Source: Flavobacterium sp. ZT3R18 (lineage in GTDB: Bacteria > Bacteroidota > Bacteroidia > Flavobacteriales > Flavobacteriaceae). Taken from it: 64,000 nt of DNA. The translations under genes and the position numbers were made by a program. The stretch's first letter is position 1, and each line of letters starts with the position of its first letter. Positions 55,153 to 63,994 of this stretch are shown here, piece after piece. The stretch covers positions 2,015 to 66,014 of the forward strand of contig NZ_VJZS01000002.1 in the NCBI RefSeq assembly GCF_007097385.1. Reading direction: 5' to 3'. A model generated the notes under the pieces. It saw nothing but the letters and a program-made list of their open reading frames with translations. It had not been told where the DNA came from and did no database searches.

Positions 55153-57249
55153 TTATATAGAATTTAGAACTTCTAATACTTTTTCGTTTTTTTCTACATT
55201 TCTTAAATCTGAGATTTGAGATTCGAAAACAGAAAAATTAGCTAAATCTTTTTTAATATTTAATAATACAAAAATACGAACCGTTGCCAATTGACTTTTT
55301 AATGACATGGTATATAATTTATGCACAATTTCTGGATCAACATCGTTAGCAGTTACTTTATCAGAAAAATGCAAAATTAAATTAGCAAACAACAATGAGT
55401 TATTGTCATTCTTAACATTCTTGACCATAGTTTGACAAAGCAAACTGAAATTGTCAATAGATTTGATGTTATCAACAATAGAATTTAAAAGAATTTGAGC
55501 GTTGTTATCCTCCTTTTCTTTTACATATTTATTGATTTCTTTTTGGGTATTCATCAAAAGATTAGCTTCCTTTTTATCCTTTTCTTCCCAAGCATCTTTA
55601 AGTCCAACTGTTTTGTTAAACACTAATTTTGAATCAGTTGCGTCTTTATCAACAACAAAATAACCCAAACGTTGAAACTGAAAATGATCTCCAATTTTAG
55701 CAGCTGATAGACTTGGTTCTACAAAACCTTTTACGATTTGCAGTGATTCGGCATTCATAAATTCTAAGAAACTTTTCTCTTTGTGACTGTCCGGTGCTTC
55801 ATCAGTAAACAAACGATCGTATAAACGAACTTCGGCTTCAACAGCGGATTTTACAGCTACCCAATGCAAGGTTCCAGCCACTTTTCTTTGACTGGCTTCA
55901 CTCCCACTTCCGCTTCTGGAATCGGGATCATAGGTTACTTGAATTTCGGTAATAACACCGTTAGCATCTTTAGTAACACTCTCTCCTTTAATGATATATC
56001 CATTTTTTAGACGCACTTCATTTCCGATACTCAAACGGAAAAACTTAGCTGGAGCCACTTCAAGGAAATCGTCTCTTTCGATGTATAATTCGCGAGAAAA
56101 AATAACTTTTCTATAACCAGCCGATTCATCTTCTTGATTGTTTTCGGCTTCAAGCCACTCCTCTACTCCTTCTGCATAATTGGTAATAACGACTTTTACA
56201 GGATCTAAAACAGCCATAACCCTTGGAGCTGTTTTGTTTAAATCTTCCCGCAAACAGAAATCTAAAAGTGAAACATCAATAATATTCTCCCGTTTGGCAA
56301 CCCCAATAACCTCACAAAATTTACGGATAGCAGCAGCAGTATAACCACGTCTTCTTAGTCCGGAAATAGTAGGCATTCTTGGATCATCCCAACCGTTTAC
56401 TATATTTTCCTGTACCAATTGCAAAAGCTTTCGCTTACTCATAACGGTATAATTCAAGTTCAAACGAGCAAACTCATGTTGATGGGGACGTACTTTATTT
56501 TCATCATAAATTTGATCTAAAAACCAATTGTATAATTCACGATGCATCACGAATTCAAGCGTACAAATAGAATGCGAAATTTGTTCTACATAATCGCTTT
56601 CTCCATGTGCATAATCATACATCGGATAGATATTCCAATCATTTCCTGTACGATGATGATGGCGATGTAATATTCTGTACATCAAAGGATCACGCATCAA
56701 CATATTGGTAGATGTCATGTCTATTTTGGCACGTAAAACATGACTTCCTTCTGGGAAATCGCCATTTTTCATGCCTTCAAAAAGCGTTAAATTTTCTTCA
56801 ATAGAACGATTTCTATAAGGACCATCTACACCTGGTTGTGTTGGAGTTCCTTTTTGAATCGCCATTTCTTCAGAAGATTGGCTGTCAACATAAGCTTTTC
56901 CATTATTGATCATAGTAACAGCCCAATCGTATAATTGCTGAAAATAATCAGACGAATACAGTTCTTCAGACCAATTGAAACCCAACCATTTTAAATCTTC
57001 TTTGATGGCATCTACATATTCCTGCTCCTCTTTGGCTGGATTGGTGTCATCAAAACGTAAGTTTACTGGTGCATTGTATTTTAGACCTAAACCAAAATTA
57101 AGACATATCGATTTGGCATGACCAATGTGTAAATATCCATTAGGTTCTGGTGGAAAACGAAAGCGTAATTTATCTTGTGAAAAACCGTTTGTTAAACTGT
57201 CTTCTATAATTTGTTCTATAAAATGAAGTGATTTATCTTCTGATGCCAT
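55153..57249 (-). CDS. glnS: glutamine--tRNA ligase with C-terminal extension
   Basis: 698 residues. Class I synthetase for tRNA-Gln: PPEPNGYLHIGHAKSICLNFGLG (HIGH, residues 30-52), RFDDTNP, YDYAHGESDYVEQISHSICTLEF, and VMSKRKLLQLV (KMSKS-type, about 270). The catalytic plus anticodon-binding domains take about 555 residues, as in E. coli. The extra 130-140 residues (from KKEANLLMNTQKEINKYV) are helical and resemble the tRNA-binding YqeY/GatB-tail type extension seen in several GlnRS groups. Single gene. Confidence 0.96.
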   Translation of the reverse strand: MASEDKSLHFIEQIIEDSLTNGFSQDKLRFRFPPEPNGYLHIGHAKSICLNFGLGLKYNAPVNLRFDDTNPAKEEQEYVDAIKEDLKWLGFNWSEELYSSDYFQQLYDWAVTMINNGKAYVDSQSSEEMAIQKGTPTQPGVDGPYRNRSIEENLTLFEGMKNGDFPEGSHVLRAKIDMTSTNMLMRDPLMYRILHRHHHRTGNDWNIYPMYDYAHGESDYVEQISHSICTLEFVMHRELYNWFLDQIYDENKVRPHQHEFARLNLNYTVMSKRKLLQLVQENIVNGWDDPRMPTISGLRRRGYTAAAIRKFCEVIGVAKRENIIDVSLLDFCLREDLNKTAPRVMAVLDPVKVVITNYAEGVEEWLEAENNQEDESAGYRKVIFSRELYIERDDFLEVAPAKFFRLSIGNEVRLKNGYIIKGESVTKDANGVITEIQVTYDPDSRSGSGSEASQRKVAGTLHWVAVKSAVEAEVRLYDRLFTDEAPDSHKEKSFLEFMNAESLQIVKGFVEPSLSAAKIGDHFQFQRLGYFVVDKDATDSKLVFNKTVGLKDAWEEKDKKEANLLMNTQKEINKYVKEKEDNNAQILLNSIVDNIKSIDNFSLLCQTMVKNVKNDNNSLLFANLILHFSDKVTANDVDPEIVHKLYTMSLKSQLATVRIFVLLNIKKDLANFSVFESQISDLRNVEKNEKVLEVLNSI

Positions 57250-57343
57250 TTGTAAATAATTTTAAACAAAGATAAAAAATAGATGACAGATAATAGAGAA
57301 TAAGATAATAGACTTTAAAGAAAAAACAGATTGTAATTTTTAA

Positions 57344-57351
57344 TACATTTG
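57344..57351 (+). promoter_or_regulatory. -7 element of the toxin-antitoxin pair
   Basis: TACATTTG, 18 bases before the antitoxin ATG; the -33 element is unclear. Confidence 0.4.
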
Positions 57352-57368
57352 TATAAATACTTGAAGTT

Positions 57369-57584
57369 ATGAAACAATTAACCGTTACAATTCCAGACGA
57401 ATTTTATAATTCTTTCGTAGAATTTTTTAAGCATGTTCCTGAGGTAAAAATTGATGAAAGTCAAGAGGAATACAATCGTTCTATAGAAAAAATGGTTATA
57501 GATAGGGTCAAAAATGCAAAACCAGAAGATTACATAAGTTGGGAAGAATCTAAAAAAAGATTGAATGCGAAATGGAATAAATGA
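57369..57584 (+). CDS. putative antitoxin of a ParE/RelE-type module
   Basis: 71 residues. Starts with a ribbon-type strand (MKQLTVTIPDEFYNSFVEFFKHV) and ends with a charged helix (YISWEESKKRLNAKWNK) as in antitoxins that wrap their toxin. No classic DNA-binding family is certain. It overlaps the next gene by 20 bases, a common arrangement in type II modules. Confidence 0.7.
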   Translation: MKQLTVTIPDEFYNSFVEFFKHVPEVKIDESQEEYNRSIEKMVIDRVKNAKPEDYISWEESKKRLNAKWNK

Positions 57585-57879
57585 ATTTGAAATAAGTATT
57601 CTTGTTCGTGCAGATTTAGAAGCGGATGAAATTTCCGAATACTATGAATCAATTTCTGAAGGATTAGGAACAAAATTTTTTAATGAATTTCAAGACTATG
57701 TAGAAACTTTGAAAACCTTTCCTTTTTTTGAAGAAAAATATAATATTGTTCGTAAGCTTCCTTTAAAAAATTTCCCTTACACTATACATTTTACTGTAGA
57801 TGAAAAAGAAAAATTAGTTTATATTCAAGCCGTAACTTGTGACTATCAAGATCCAAGAACAACTAAAATTAAAGATTAA
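57565..57879 (+). CDS. ParE/RelE-superfamily toxin
   Basis: 104 residues. RelE/ParE fold pattern: LEADEISEYYESISEGLGTKFFNEFQDYVETLKTFPFFEEKYNIVRKLPLKNFPYTIHFTVDEKEKLVYIQAVTCDYQDPRT in residues 17-98. The core R-K-L-P-L-K-N-F-P-Y strand and closing beta-strand with the terminal basic residues are typical. It could cleave ribosome-bound mRNA (RelE) or poison gyrase (ParE); the sequence alone does not decide. Sits between glnS and folB. Confidence 0.78.
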   Translation: MRNGINEFEISILVRADLEADEISEYYESISEGLGTKFFNEFQDYVETLKTFPFFEEKYNIVRKLPLKNFPYTIHFTVDEKEKLVYIQAVTCDYQDPRTTKIKD

Positions 57880-57921
57880 AATCTTTATATATTCAAAAAA
57901 TTAGACTGAACAATAAACCAA

Positions 57922-58290
57922 ATGGGAACAATAAAATTAAAGAACATCAGAACGTATTCTTACCACGGTTGCTTAATCGAGGAAGGTAAAATTGGGTCTG
58001 ATTACAGTGTAGATTTAGAAATAAGAGCCAATTTAAAACAATCTTCCGAATCGGATAATTTGAAAGATACGGTAGATTATGTGCATTTAAATCAAATTGT
58101 GGTAGAAGAAATGGCTATTCGTTCTAATTTATTGGAACATGTAACCAAAAGAATAATAGTAAGAGCATTGGTTGAAATAGAAGCCATATCAAAAATAAAA
58201 GTAGCAGTGTCCAAAATAAATCCTCCTATTGGTGGTGATGTTGAAGCCGTTACCATAGAAATGGAAGAAGAGCGCTATTTTAAATTGTAA
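57922..58290 (+). CDS. folB: dihydroneopterin aldolase
   Basis: 122 residues, full length. FolB cleaves dihydroneopterin to hydroxymethyl-dihydropterin in folate synthesis. Conserved TYSYHGCLIEEGKIGSDYSVDLEI (with the YHG...E pocket), DTVDYVHLNQIV, and LLEHVTKRI, ending with SKINPPIGGDVEAVTIEME, which carries the expected lysine and the acidic tail. No other folate gene is visible. Transcribed toward the tRNA. Confidence 0.93.
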   Translation: MGTIKLKNIRTYSYHGCLIEEGKIGSDYSVDLEIRANLKQSSESDNLKDTVDYVHLNQIVVEEMAIRSNLLEHVTKRIIVRALVEIEAISKIKVAVSKINPPIGGDVEAVTIEMEEERYFKL

Positions 58291-58374
58291 CTATTCGTAT
58301 AAAAATAAAAAAAAGTTAAGATTTAACTTTTAAAATTTAAAATTTTAAACTACTTTTGCCATCCGTTCAACAAT

Positions 58375-58445
58375 GGCGTCGTGGCCGAGCGGCTAGGCTG
58401 GGCTCTGCAAAAGCTCCTACTCCGGTTCGAATCCGGACGATGCCT
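58375..58445 (+). tRNA. tRNA-Cys (anticodon GCA)
   Basis: Acceptor GGCGTCG pairs with CGATGCC (58438-58444). Anticodon arm GGGCT-CTGCAAA-AGCTC carries GCA. T-arm TCCGGTTCGAATCCGGA is complete. Discriminator T; CCA is not encoded. A terminator stem follows directly. Confidence 0.95.
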
Positions 58446-58715
58446 CTAAAACCTCTAAAGCAATTTAGAGGTTTTTTTTATGTCTCATTTTTAGAAAAAA
58501 TGAAGTAAATATAATGTTCGAATCCGGACAATAACTATAAAACCTCTAAAGCAATTCAGCCGTTTTTTTTATGTCTCATTTTTAGAAAAAATGAAGTAAA
58601 TATAATGTTCGAATCCGGACAATAACTCTAAAACCTCTAAAGTAATTCAGCCGTTTTTTTTATGTCTCATTTTTAGAAAAAATTAGGTAAATATAATGTT
58701 CGAATCTATACTATG
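58425..58715 (+). repeat. 91-bp tandem repeat derived from the tRNA-Cys 3' end
   Basis: GTTCGAATCCGGAC starts at 58425 (inside the tRNA), 58516 and 58607, and a degenerate GTTCGAATCTATAC at 58698: exact 91-base steps. Each unit holds the tRNA T-arm half, a CCTCTAAA...terminator region, and ATGTCTCATTTTTAGAAAAA. The terminator stem is intact only in unit 1 (58451-58479); units 2 and 3 share the same changed right arm (TTCAGCCG). Confidence 0.92.
58451..58479 (+). terminator. tRNA-Cys terminator
   Basis: AACCTCTAAA and TTTAGAGGTT stem followed by Ts. Confidence 0.9.
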
Positions 58716-58754
58716 CCACAAGTTCTATTTTATAAAAATTAAAAAATTTAGCGA

Positions 58755-58819
58755 GTGAGATTGCTTCGTTCCTCGCAAAGACGTGCGTTAAGTCTTTGCG
58801 AGGAACGAAGCAATCTCAC
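58755..58819. repeat. perfect 28-bp inverted repeat
   Basis: Arms 58755-58782 and 58792-58819 are exact inverses around a 9-base loop and contain GAGATTGCTTCGTTCCTCGC. Same family as 35667-35765. Confidence 0.97.
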
Positions 58820-58842
58820 TAAAATAGGCTAATTATTAATAT

Positions 58843-58875
58843 AAAAAAAGAGACTAATTACAGTCTCTTTTTTAT
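58843..58875. terminator. bidirectional terminator before lysE-type gene 3' end
   Basis: AAAGAGACT and AGTCTCTTT around AATTAC with A- and T-runs outside; 21 bases after the stop of the LysE-type gene on the minus strand. Confidence 0.88.
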
Positions 58876-58895
58876 AAATTTTGATTCAAAAATTT

Positions 58896-59570
58896 CTACT
58901 CTATTTTTTCAAATGCATTTTTTACCATTTGTTTTTCTTTTGGAAACCAACCTTGAAAAATTAAAACTATTCCAAAAATCATTAAAACAACACTAATTCC
59001 TCTTTTTATTTTATAGATATTAGTTGGTGTCATTTTGTGTTTTAATTGCTTGGCTAAGCCTATTTTAATACAATCTATACCTAAATACGTTAAGATAACC
59101 GAGATGAAAAACGTAAATATTCTTGAAGTTTCCATTTCTAATTTTGGTCCCACAGAAATAATTACTGCCAACCAAAAACCAAGAACACCAATGTTAATAA
59201 TGTTTAGAAAAAAACCTTTTAGAAAAAGACCGAGATAGTTCTTCTTTATAATCTCATTATCAATTGTTTTAGTATTCATTTTTTTCTCTTTTTTAATCCC
59301 TAAGAAAGAAACAAAACCATAAGATATCATAATAAAACCACCAAAAATAAATAAAGAAGAATTATCATTCAGACTTTGAATCAATTTATAACTTCCTAAA
59401 TAGGCAATTACTATAAAAAAAACATCTCCCAAAACTACACCTAAATCAAACACCAAAGCGGCTCTAAATCCCTTAATAATACTTGTTTCAAGTAAAATAA
59501 AAAAAACAGGGCCAATCATAAAACTCAATAAAACTCCCCAAGGAACCCCAGTTAAAATATCGTTTATCAT
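58896..59570 (-). CDS. LysE-family amino-acid exporter
   Basis: 224 residues with six predicted membrane helices. The N-terminal LysE/RhtB signature GVPWGVLLSFMIGPVFFILLETSIIKGFRAAL (G-P-x-x-F) is clear, followed by FDLGVVLGDVFFIVIAYLGS. Members export amino acids or small metabolites; the substrate cannot be read. Single gene. Confidence 0.9.
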   Translation of the reverse strand: MINDILTGVPWGVLLSFMIGPVFFILLETSIIKGFRAALVFDLGVVLGDVFFIVIAYLGSYKLIQSLNDNSSLFIFGGFIMISYGFVSFLGIKKEKKMNTKTIDNEIIKKNYLGLFLKGFFLNIINIGVLGFWLAVIISVGPKLEMETSRIFTFFISVILTYLGIDCIKIGLAKQLKHKMTPTNIYKIKRGISVVLMIFGIVLIFQGWFPKEKQMVKNAFEKIE

Positions 59571-59604
59571 TAAAAAATGACTTTAAAAATTTATAAATTA
59601 TTTA

Positions 59605-60270
59605 TTATTTCTGAATAACACTTCCACCCATAACGGTTTCTTGCCTTATTTCTTTTGGATTACCATAAATAGTAATAAACCCGCCAGCTTTTACTTTAGC
59701 ATCGACCAATATGCTTGCTTTTACTTCGGCATTTCCACCAGCAGAAACTCTTACTGTGGTTTGAGAAGTTTCTAAACTACTCGCTTTTAAAATACCTCCA
59801 GAATTAATCGAAACCACTTGAGTGGTGGCTTTACCTGATAAATTGATAATACCGCCTGAATACGCTTTAATTGACGTATTATCCACCTTTATAGCAACTG
59901 TAATCCTAGCACCTTCTTGAGCGTTTAAATCCAAGCTAGTTTGTTTAAAAGTATCGGCACAAATTACAATACTCCCTTCATTAGCATCTATACTTTGTAA
60001 CTTTTTAAAATATAATATCACTTTTATCGCTTCACCAGACATTGTTTTTGTAAAAGGCAATTTTAATTTTAAAAGCCCATTTTTAATTACTGCTTCAACA
60101 TCATTTTGATTGGTTCCTGTGATAACTACTTTATTTTCAGCAGAAGCAATCAAAGTAACATTCAGTTTATCAAACACTTTTAGATCGTCAAATTCCTTGA
60201 GATCTATTGTCTTTTGTGCAAAAGTGAATTGAGCTAGAAATAGGAAACCTACTAAAATTATTCTTTTCAT
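59605..60270 (-). CDS. GIN domain protein (DUF2807), secreted
   Basis: 221 residues. Signal peptide MKRIILVGFLFLAQFTFAQ, then a single right-handed beta-solenoid of the DUF2807/head-GIN type (FDDLKVFDKLNVTLIASAENKVVITG, then repeats like SGGIINLSGKATTQVVSINSGGILKASSLET). Location is periplasmic or surface; function unknown in Bacteroidota. It lies 42 bases from rnr on the same strand. Confidence 0.88.
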   Translation of the reverse strand: MKRIILVGFLFLAQFTFAQKTIDLKEFDDLKVFDKLNVTLIASAENKVVITGTNQNDVEAVIKNGLLKLKLPFTKTMSGEAIKVILYFKKLQSIDANEGSIVICADTFKQTSLDLNAQEGARITVAIKVDNTSIKAYSGGIINLSGKATTQVVSINSGGILKASSLETSQTTVRVSAGGNAEVKASILVDAKVKAGGFITIYGNPKEIRQETVMGGSVIQK

Positions 60271-60312
60271 CTCTTAAAAAAATTTAATTGTTACTATGCT
60301 TATTTTAAAATC

Positions 60313-62490
60313 TTACTCGTTTCTTTTTATAAAATTGAAATCCAATTGTTTTTTAACTAAATCGGCATTTTTTACTTTTACATAAATCTCATCACCTAGT
60401 TGTAATAAACGATCGGAATTTGCGCCTACTAAAGCATATTGTTTTTCATCAAAAGTGTAATAATCCTCTTTTATATCACGGGTTCTTACCATACCTTCGC
60501 ATTTATTCTCTATAATTTCAACATAAATACCCCATTCTGTAACTCCAGAAATAACTCCTAAGAATTCTTGATCCTGATGGTTTTGCATGTATTTTACTTG
60601 CATGTATTTGATGGAATCTCTTTCGGCATTGGTAGCCAAACCTTCCATTGTTGAGGAATGCAAACATTTCGTTTCATAGGTTTCTTCATCTACGGATTTT
60701 CCTCCATCCAAATAAAACTGCAACAAACGATGCACCATGACATCTGGATAACGTCGGATAGGCGACGTAAAATGAGAATAATAATCAAATGCTAAACCAT
60801 AATGACCAATGTTATCGGTAGAATATTTGGCTTTACTCATAGATCGAATGGCTAAAGTATCAATTAGATTCTGTTCTTTTTTACCATTTACATCTTCCAT
60901 TAATTTATTCAAAGCTTGAGAAATAGATCCTTGTTTGAAATCGATTTTATAACCAAACTTAGCTATTACGCTTTGCATTGCAAAAAGTTTATCTTCATTG
61001 GGTTCATCGTGAATTCTATAAATAAATGTTTTCTTTTGTTTACCAATGAATTCCGCTACTTTTCTATTGGCTAAAAGCATAAATTCTTCAATCAAATGAT
61101 TGGCATCTTTAGCAATTTTAAAATAAACACCTTCTGGTTCTCCTTCTGGATCTAAATTGAATTTAACTTCTACTTTATCAAAAGAAATAGCTCCTTCGTT
61201 CATTCTGTTTCTTCGGAAAATTTTAGCCAGTTCATCCATTTTTAAAGTAGCAGCAACAATTTCATCTGAAACTACATACGAACTTCCTGTAATCGAAATT
61301 TCGGTTGGAATGGTATTGTCTTTCGTTTCAATGATATATTGAGCTTCTTCATAAGCAAATCGTTGATCAGAGAAAATTACCGTTCTACCAAACCACTGAT
61401 TGACTACTTCACATTTTTCGGAAATTTCGAATATGGCCGAGAAGGTATATTTTTCTTCTTGGGGACGCAACGAACAAGCGAAATTAGAAAGCACTTCCGG
61501 TAACATAGGCACTACCCTATCCACCAAATAAACCGATGTTGCTCTTTGATAAGCTTCATCGTCTAAGATAGTTCCTTCTTCGAGATAATGCGACACATCG
61601 GCAATGTGAATTCCGATTTCGTAGTTTCCGTTTTCTAATGGTTTGAAAGACAAAGCATCATCAAAATCTTTGGCATCTTTTGGGTCAATGGTAAAAGTCA
61701 ACGTATCGCGCATATCACGACGTTTGGCTATTTCACTGGCTTCAATCGAGGTATCAATTTTCTGTGCAAAGGTTTCCACTTCAATAGGAAATTCAGCTGG
61801 TAAGCCATATTCGGCTAGAATCGCATGAATTTCGGTATCGTGTTCTCCAGGTTTCCCAAGAACTTTTACCACTTTTCCAAAAGGACTATCGGCTCTTGAA
61901 GGCCAATCTTCGATATGGACTAAAACTACATCTCCTTGCTCCGCCTCCCCTATTTTGTCTTTTGGAATAAAAATATCGGTGTACATTTTTGGATTGGCTG
62001 TCGATACAAAAGAGAAATTCTTTTGAATGTCAATTACTCCAACGAAGTCGGTTTTGTATCTTTCAACCACTTCAATTACCTCTCCTTCAGCTCTTCTACC
62101 ACTTCTTCTATTATAAACATACACTTTTACGGTATCCTTGTCTAGAGCGTGATTCAAATTATTGGTTGGAATGAAAACGTCTTCTTCAAATTCAGGACAA
62201 ATAAAATAGGCAGTTTTACGACCTGTCATATCAATTTTGCCTTCGTAATACTCTTTACTTTCGGCTTTTACTAAATATTTACCAGGTTCTGATTCTATAA
62301 TTTTTTTGGAAGCGGCCAAAATCTTTAAATCCTTTATAATTTGATTGCGACTTTGGGTATCGTCTAATTCTAATTTGGCTCCTATTTGCTTGTAATTAAA
62401 GGCTTTATTGGCACTTTGCGATAATATTTTTATAATTTTATCTGAGAAATCTTTCTCTTTTTTTATCGGCTTTCTTAATCTTTTACTCAT
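60313..62490 (-). CDS. rnr: ribonuclease R
   Basis: 725 residues. 3'-5' exoribonuclease that degrades structured RNA. Order: N-terminal winged helix (SQSANKAFNYKQIGAKLELDDTQSRNQIIKDLKIL), two cold-shock OB domains, the RNB catalytic domain with DPKDAKDFDDALSF (catalytic aspartates, about residue 270) and HYGLAFDYYSHFTSPIRRYPDVMVHRLL, and the C-terminal S1 domain (GVISGVTEWGIYVEIIENKCEGMV). Length matches the family. Upstream lies a 1.07-kb AT-rich gap. Confidence 0.96.
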   Translation of the reverse strand: MSKRLRKPIKKEKDFSDKIIKILSQSANKAFNYKQIGAKLELDDTQSRNQIIKDLKILAASKKIIESEPGKYLVKAESKEYYEGKIDMTGRKTAYFICPEFEEDVFIPTNNLNHALDKDTVKVYVYNRRSGRRAEGEVIEVVERYKTDFVGVIDIQKNFSFVSTANPKMYTDIFIPKDKIGEAEQGDVVLVHIEDWPSRADSPFGKVVKVLGKPGEHDTEIHAILAEYGLPAEFPIEVETFAQKIDTSIEASEIAKRRDMRDTLTFTIDPKDAKDFDDALSFKPLENGNYEIGIHIADVSHYLEEGTILDDEAYQRATSVYLVDRVVPMLPEVLSNFACSLRPQEEKYTFSAIFEISEKCEVVNQWFGRTVIFSDQRFAYEEAQYIIETKDNTIPTEISITGSSYVVSDEIVAATLKMDELAKIFRRNRMNEGAISFDKVEVKFNLDPEGEPEGVYFKIAKDANHLIEEFMLLANRKVAEFIGKQKKTFIYRIHDEPNEDKLFAMQSVIAKFGYKIDFKQGSISQALNKLMEDVNGKKEQNLIDTLAIRSMSKAKYSTDNIGHYGLAFDYYSHFTSPIRRYPDVMVHRLLQFYLDGGKSVDEETYETKCLHSSTMEGLATNAERDSIKYMQVKYMQNHQDQEFLGVISGVTEWGIYVEIIENKCEGMVRTRDIKEDYYTFDEKQYALVGANSDRLLQLGDEIYVKVKNADLVKKQLDFNFIKRNE

Positions 62491-63559
62491 ATATCTTTTT
62501 CTTAAAAGTCTAAAATTACAAAATAGTATCCACTAATCCCTATTCTGCCAAGAGTTTTAAACTAATAATAACTTTACTATAGGGATAAAAAAGTCAGCTA
62601 TCAGTGATTAGTAAAGAGTGATTCGCTTTTTTACCTACTCTAAAAAACATTTATTGCGAAACACTTAGCTAATCACTAAAAGCTATTCGCTAATTTCTCA
62701 TTTTTTTTGTTTTAAAAAATCAAAGTTGTCAACATATATTAAATACAACAAAAAGAAAATTTAAATTTAAATTATTTATTTATGGTTATTATAGGGTGTT
62801 AATAGTTGCTATAAATTTCTGAAAAAATATGTTGAAATGAAGTTTTGTCACTTTATATTGAGTTATCAACATAGTTATTTATGCGTAAATATTTAGTTTT
62901 AAAGGCTTTTTCAAGTTTAGTTAACAACTGTTAACAATTCAAAAATTATATAAATTGTAAATAAGTGATTTCTATTTTTTTGTTGAAAAACCAATTTTAA
63001 GTATTGATAACTTTTCTAAAAATTCATCAAACTAAATTAGGATTTCTAAAGTGGGTTTTGGATTACTTATTTTATTCTATTTTCCAAAAAAAACTTCTAA
63101 TATTCTATCTTAAGTTATAAACATTTCTTGTTAACTTAATGTTAACTGAATATCAAGTAGTTAGGTTTTGCTATTAACAATTCAAAAAATTAACATTTTA
63201 ATTACAGACTACCTATTGATTTACAGTCTATTGTAAATTTATCATTATGTTGATAACCTGCTGAATTTCTAATAATCAAGTAGTTGTGTTTTACTTTTAA
63301 AATAAAGGCTTCTACCTTAATTAGTTTGAAATTCTGTTTAAAAAATGGTCGCAGCGTAAAGGTTAGAAATTTAGATCTTAAAATTTGACCTAAAGAAATA
63401 AAAACAGAATCAACTTTAAGGTTTTTATTTATAATTCTATTTATCAATGACTTTCAATAATTAGTATAGATTGGATAGTTATAAAAGTGAGAAACGCTTT
63501 TTGCATTGTATATAAATAACTTTGGTTAAATTTGCATCGAAAAATCAAACTCAATAAAA
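62491..63559. other. 1.07-kb AT-rich gap, possible replication origin
   Basis: No gene supported; a short minus-strand frame at 63202-63447 has only a TTG start and no recognisable features. It contains two TTATCAACA sequences in opposite orientation (62863-62871 and, inverted, 63248-63256) and TTGTCAACA (62726-62734), which differ by one base from the DnaA-box consensus TTATCCACA, plus several GTTAAC-type palindromes and long A/T tracts. The gap is framed by rnr (minus) and rpiB (plus), i.e. transcription diverges from it. Confidence 0.4.
63500..63534 (+). promoter_or_regulatory. rpiB promoter candidate
   Basis: TTTG at 63500-63503, 23-base spacer, TAAATTTG at 63527-63534, 25 bases before the ATG. 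TAACTTTG at 63517-63524 is an overlapping alternative. Confidence 0.5.
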
Positions 63560-63994
63560 ATGAAAATCTCCATAGGAAATGACCATGCCGGTCCAGATTA
63601 TAAAAAAGCGATTGTTGCTATGCTTGAAGCAAAAGGACATGAAGTAACCAATTACGGAACCGATTCTGTTGACAGTGTTGATTATCCTGATTTTGCCCAT
63701 CCAGTTGCCACAGATGTTTCTGAAGGAAAAGCTGATTTTGGTATTGTTGTTTGTGGAAGCGGAAACGGAATTGCGATGACAGTAAATAAATACCCAAAAG
63801 TTCGCGCCGGTCTTTGTTGGATGAAAGAAATAGCTGTTTTAACTCGTTTGCATAATGATGCTAATATTATAAGTATACCAGCTCGTTTTACTTCTATTCC
63901 ACAGGCTGTAGAAATAGTTGATGCTTTTTTGACTACAGAATTTGAGGGAGGAAGACACCAAAATAGAGTGGATAAGATTAGTAAAATGTGTTAA
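63560..63994 (+). CDS. rpiB: ribose 5-phosphate isomerase B
   Basis: 144 residues. RpiB interconverts ribose 5-phosphate and ribulose 5-phosphate. N-terminal GNDHAGPDYKKAI (the DHAG motif), VDYPDFAHPVATDV, and VVCGSGNGIAMTVNKYPKVRAGLCW (with the catalytic-region CGSGNG); HNDANIISIPARF follows. Full length for the family and complete within the window, its stop being 6 bases from the right edge. Confidence 0.96.
   Translation: MKISIGNDHAGPDYKKAIVAMLEAKGHEVTNYGTDSVDSVDYPDFAHPVATDVSEGKADFGIVVCGSGNGIAMTVNKYPKVRAGLCWMKEIAVLTRLHNDANIISIPARFTSIPQAVEIVDAFLTTEFEGGRHQNRVDKISKMC

Noticed and set aside
58516..58697. Additional tRNA genes in the tandem array
   Set aside because: Only the T-arm half is repeated; no acceptor, D-arm or anticodon arm is present in units 2 to 4.
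63202..63447. 81-residue minus-strand frame before rpiB
   Set aside because: TTG start, no recognised motif, and AT-rich composition like the rest of the gap.
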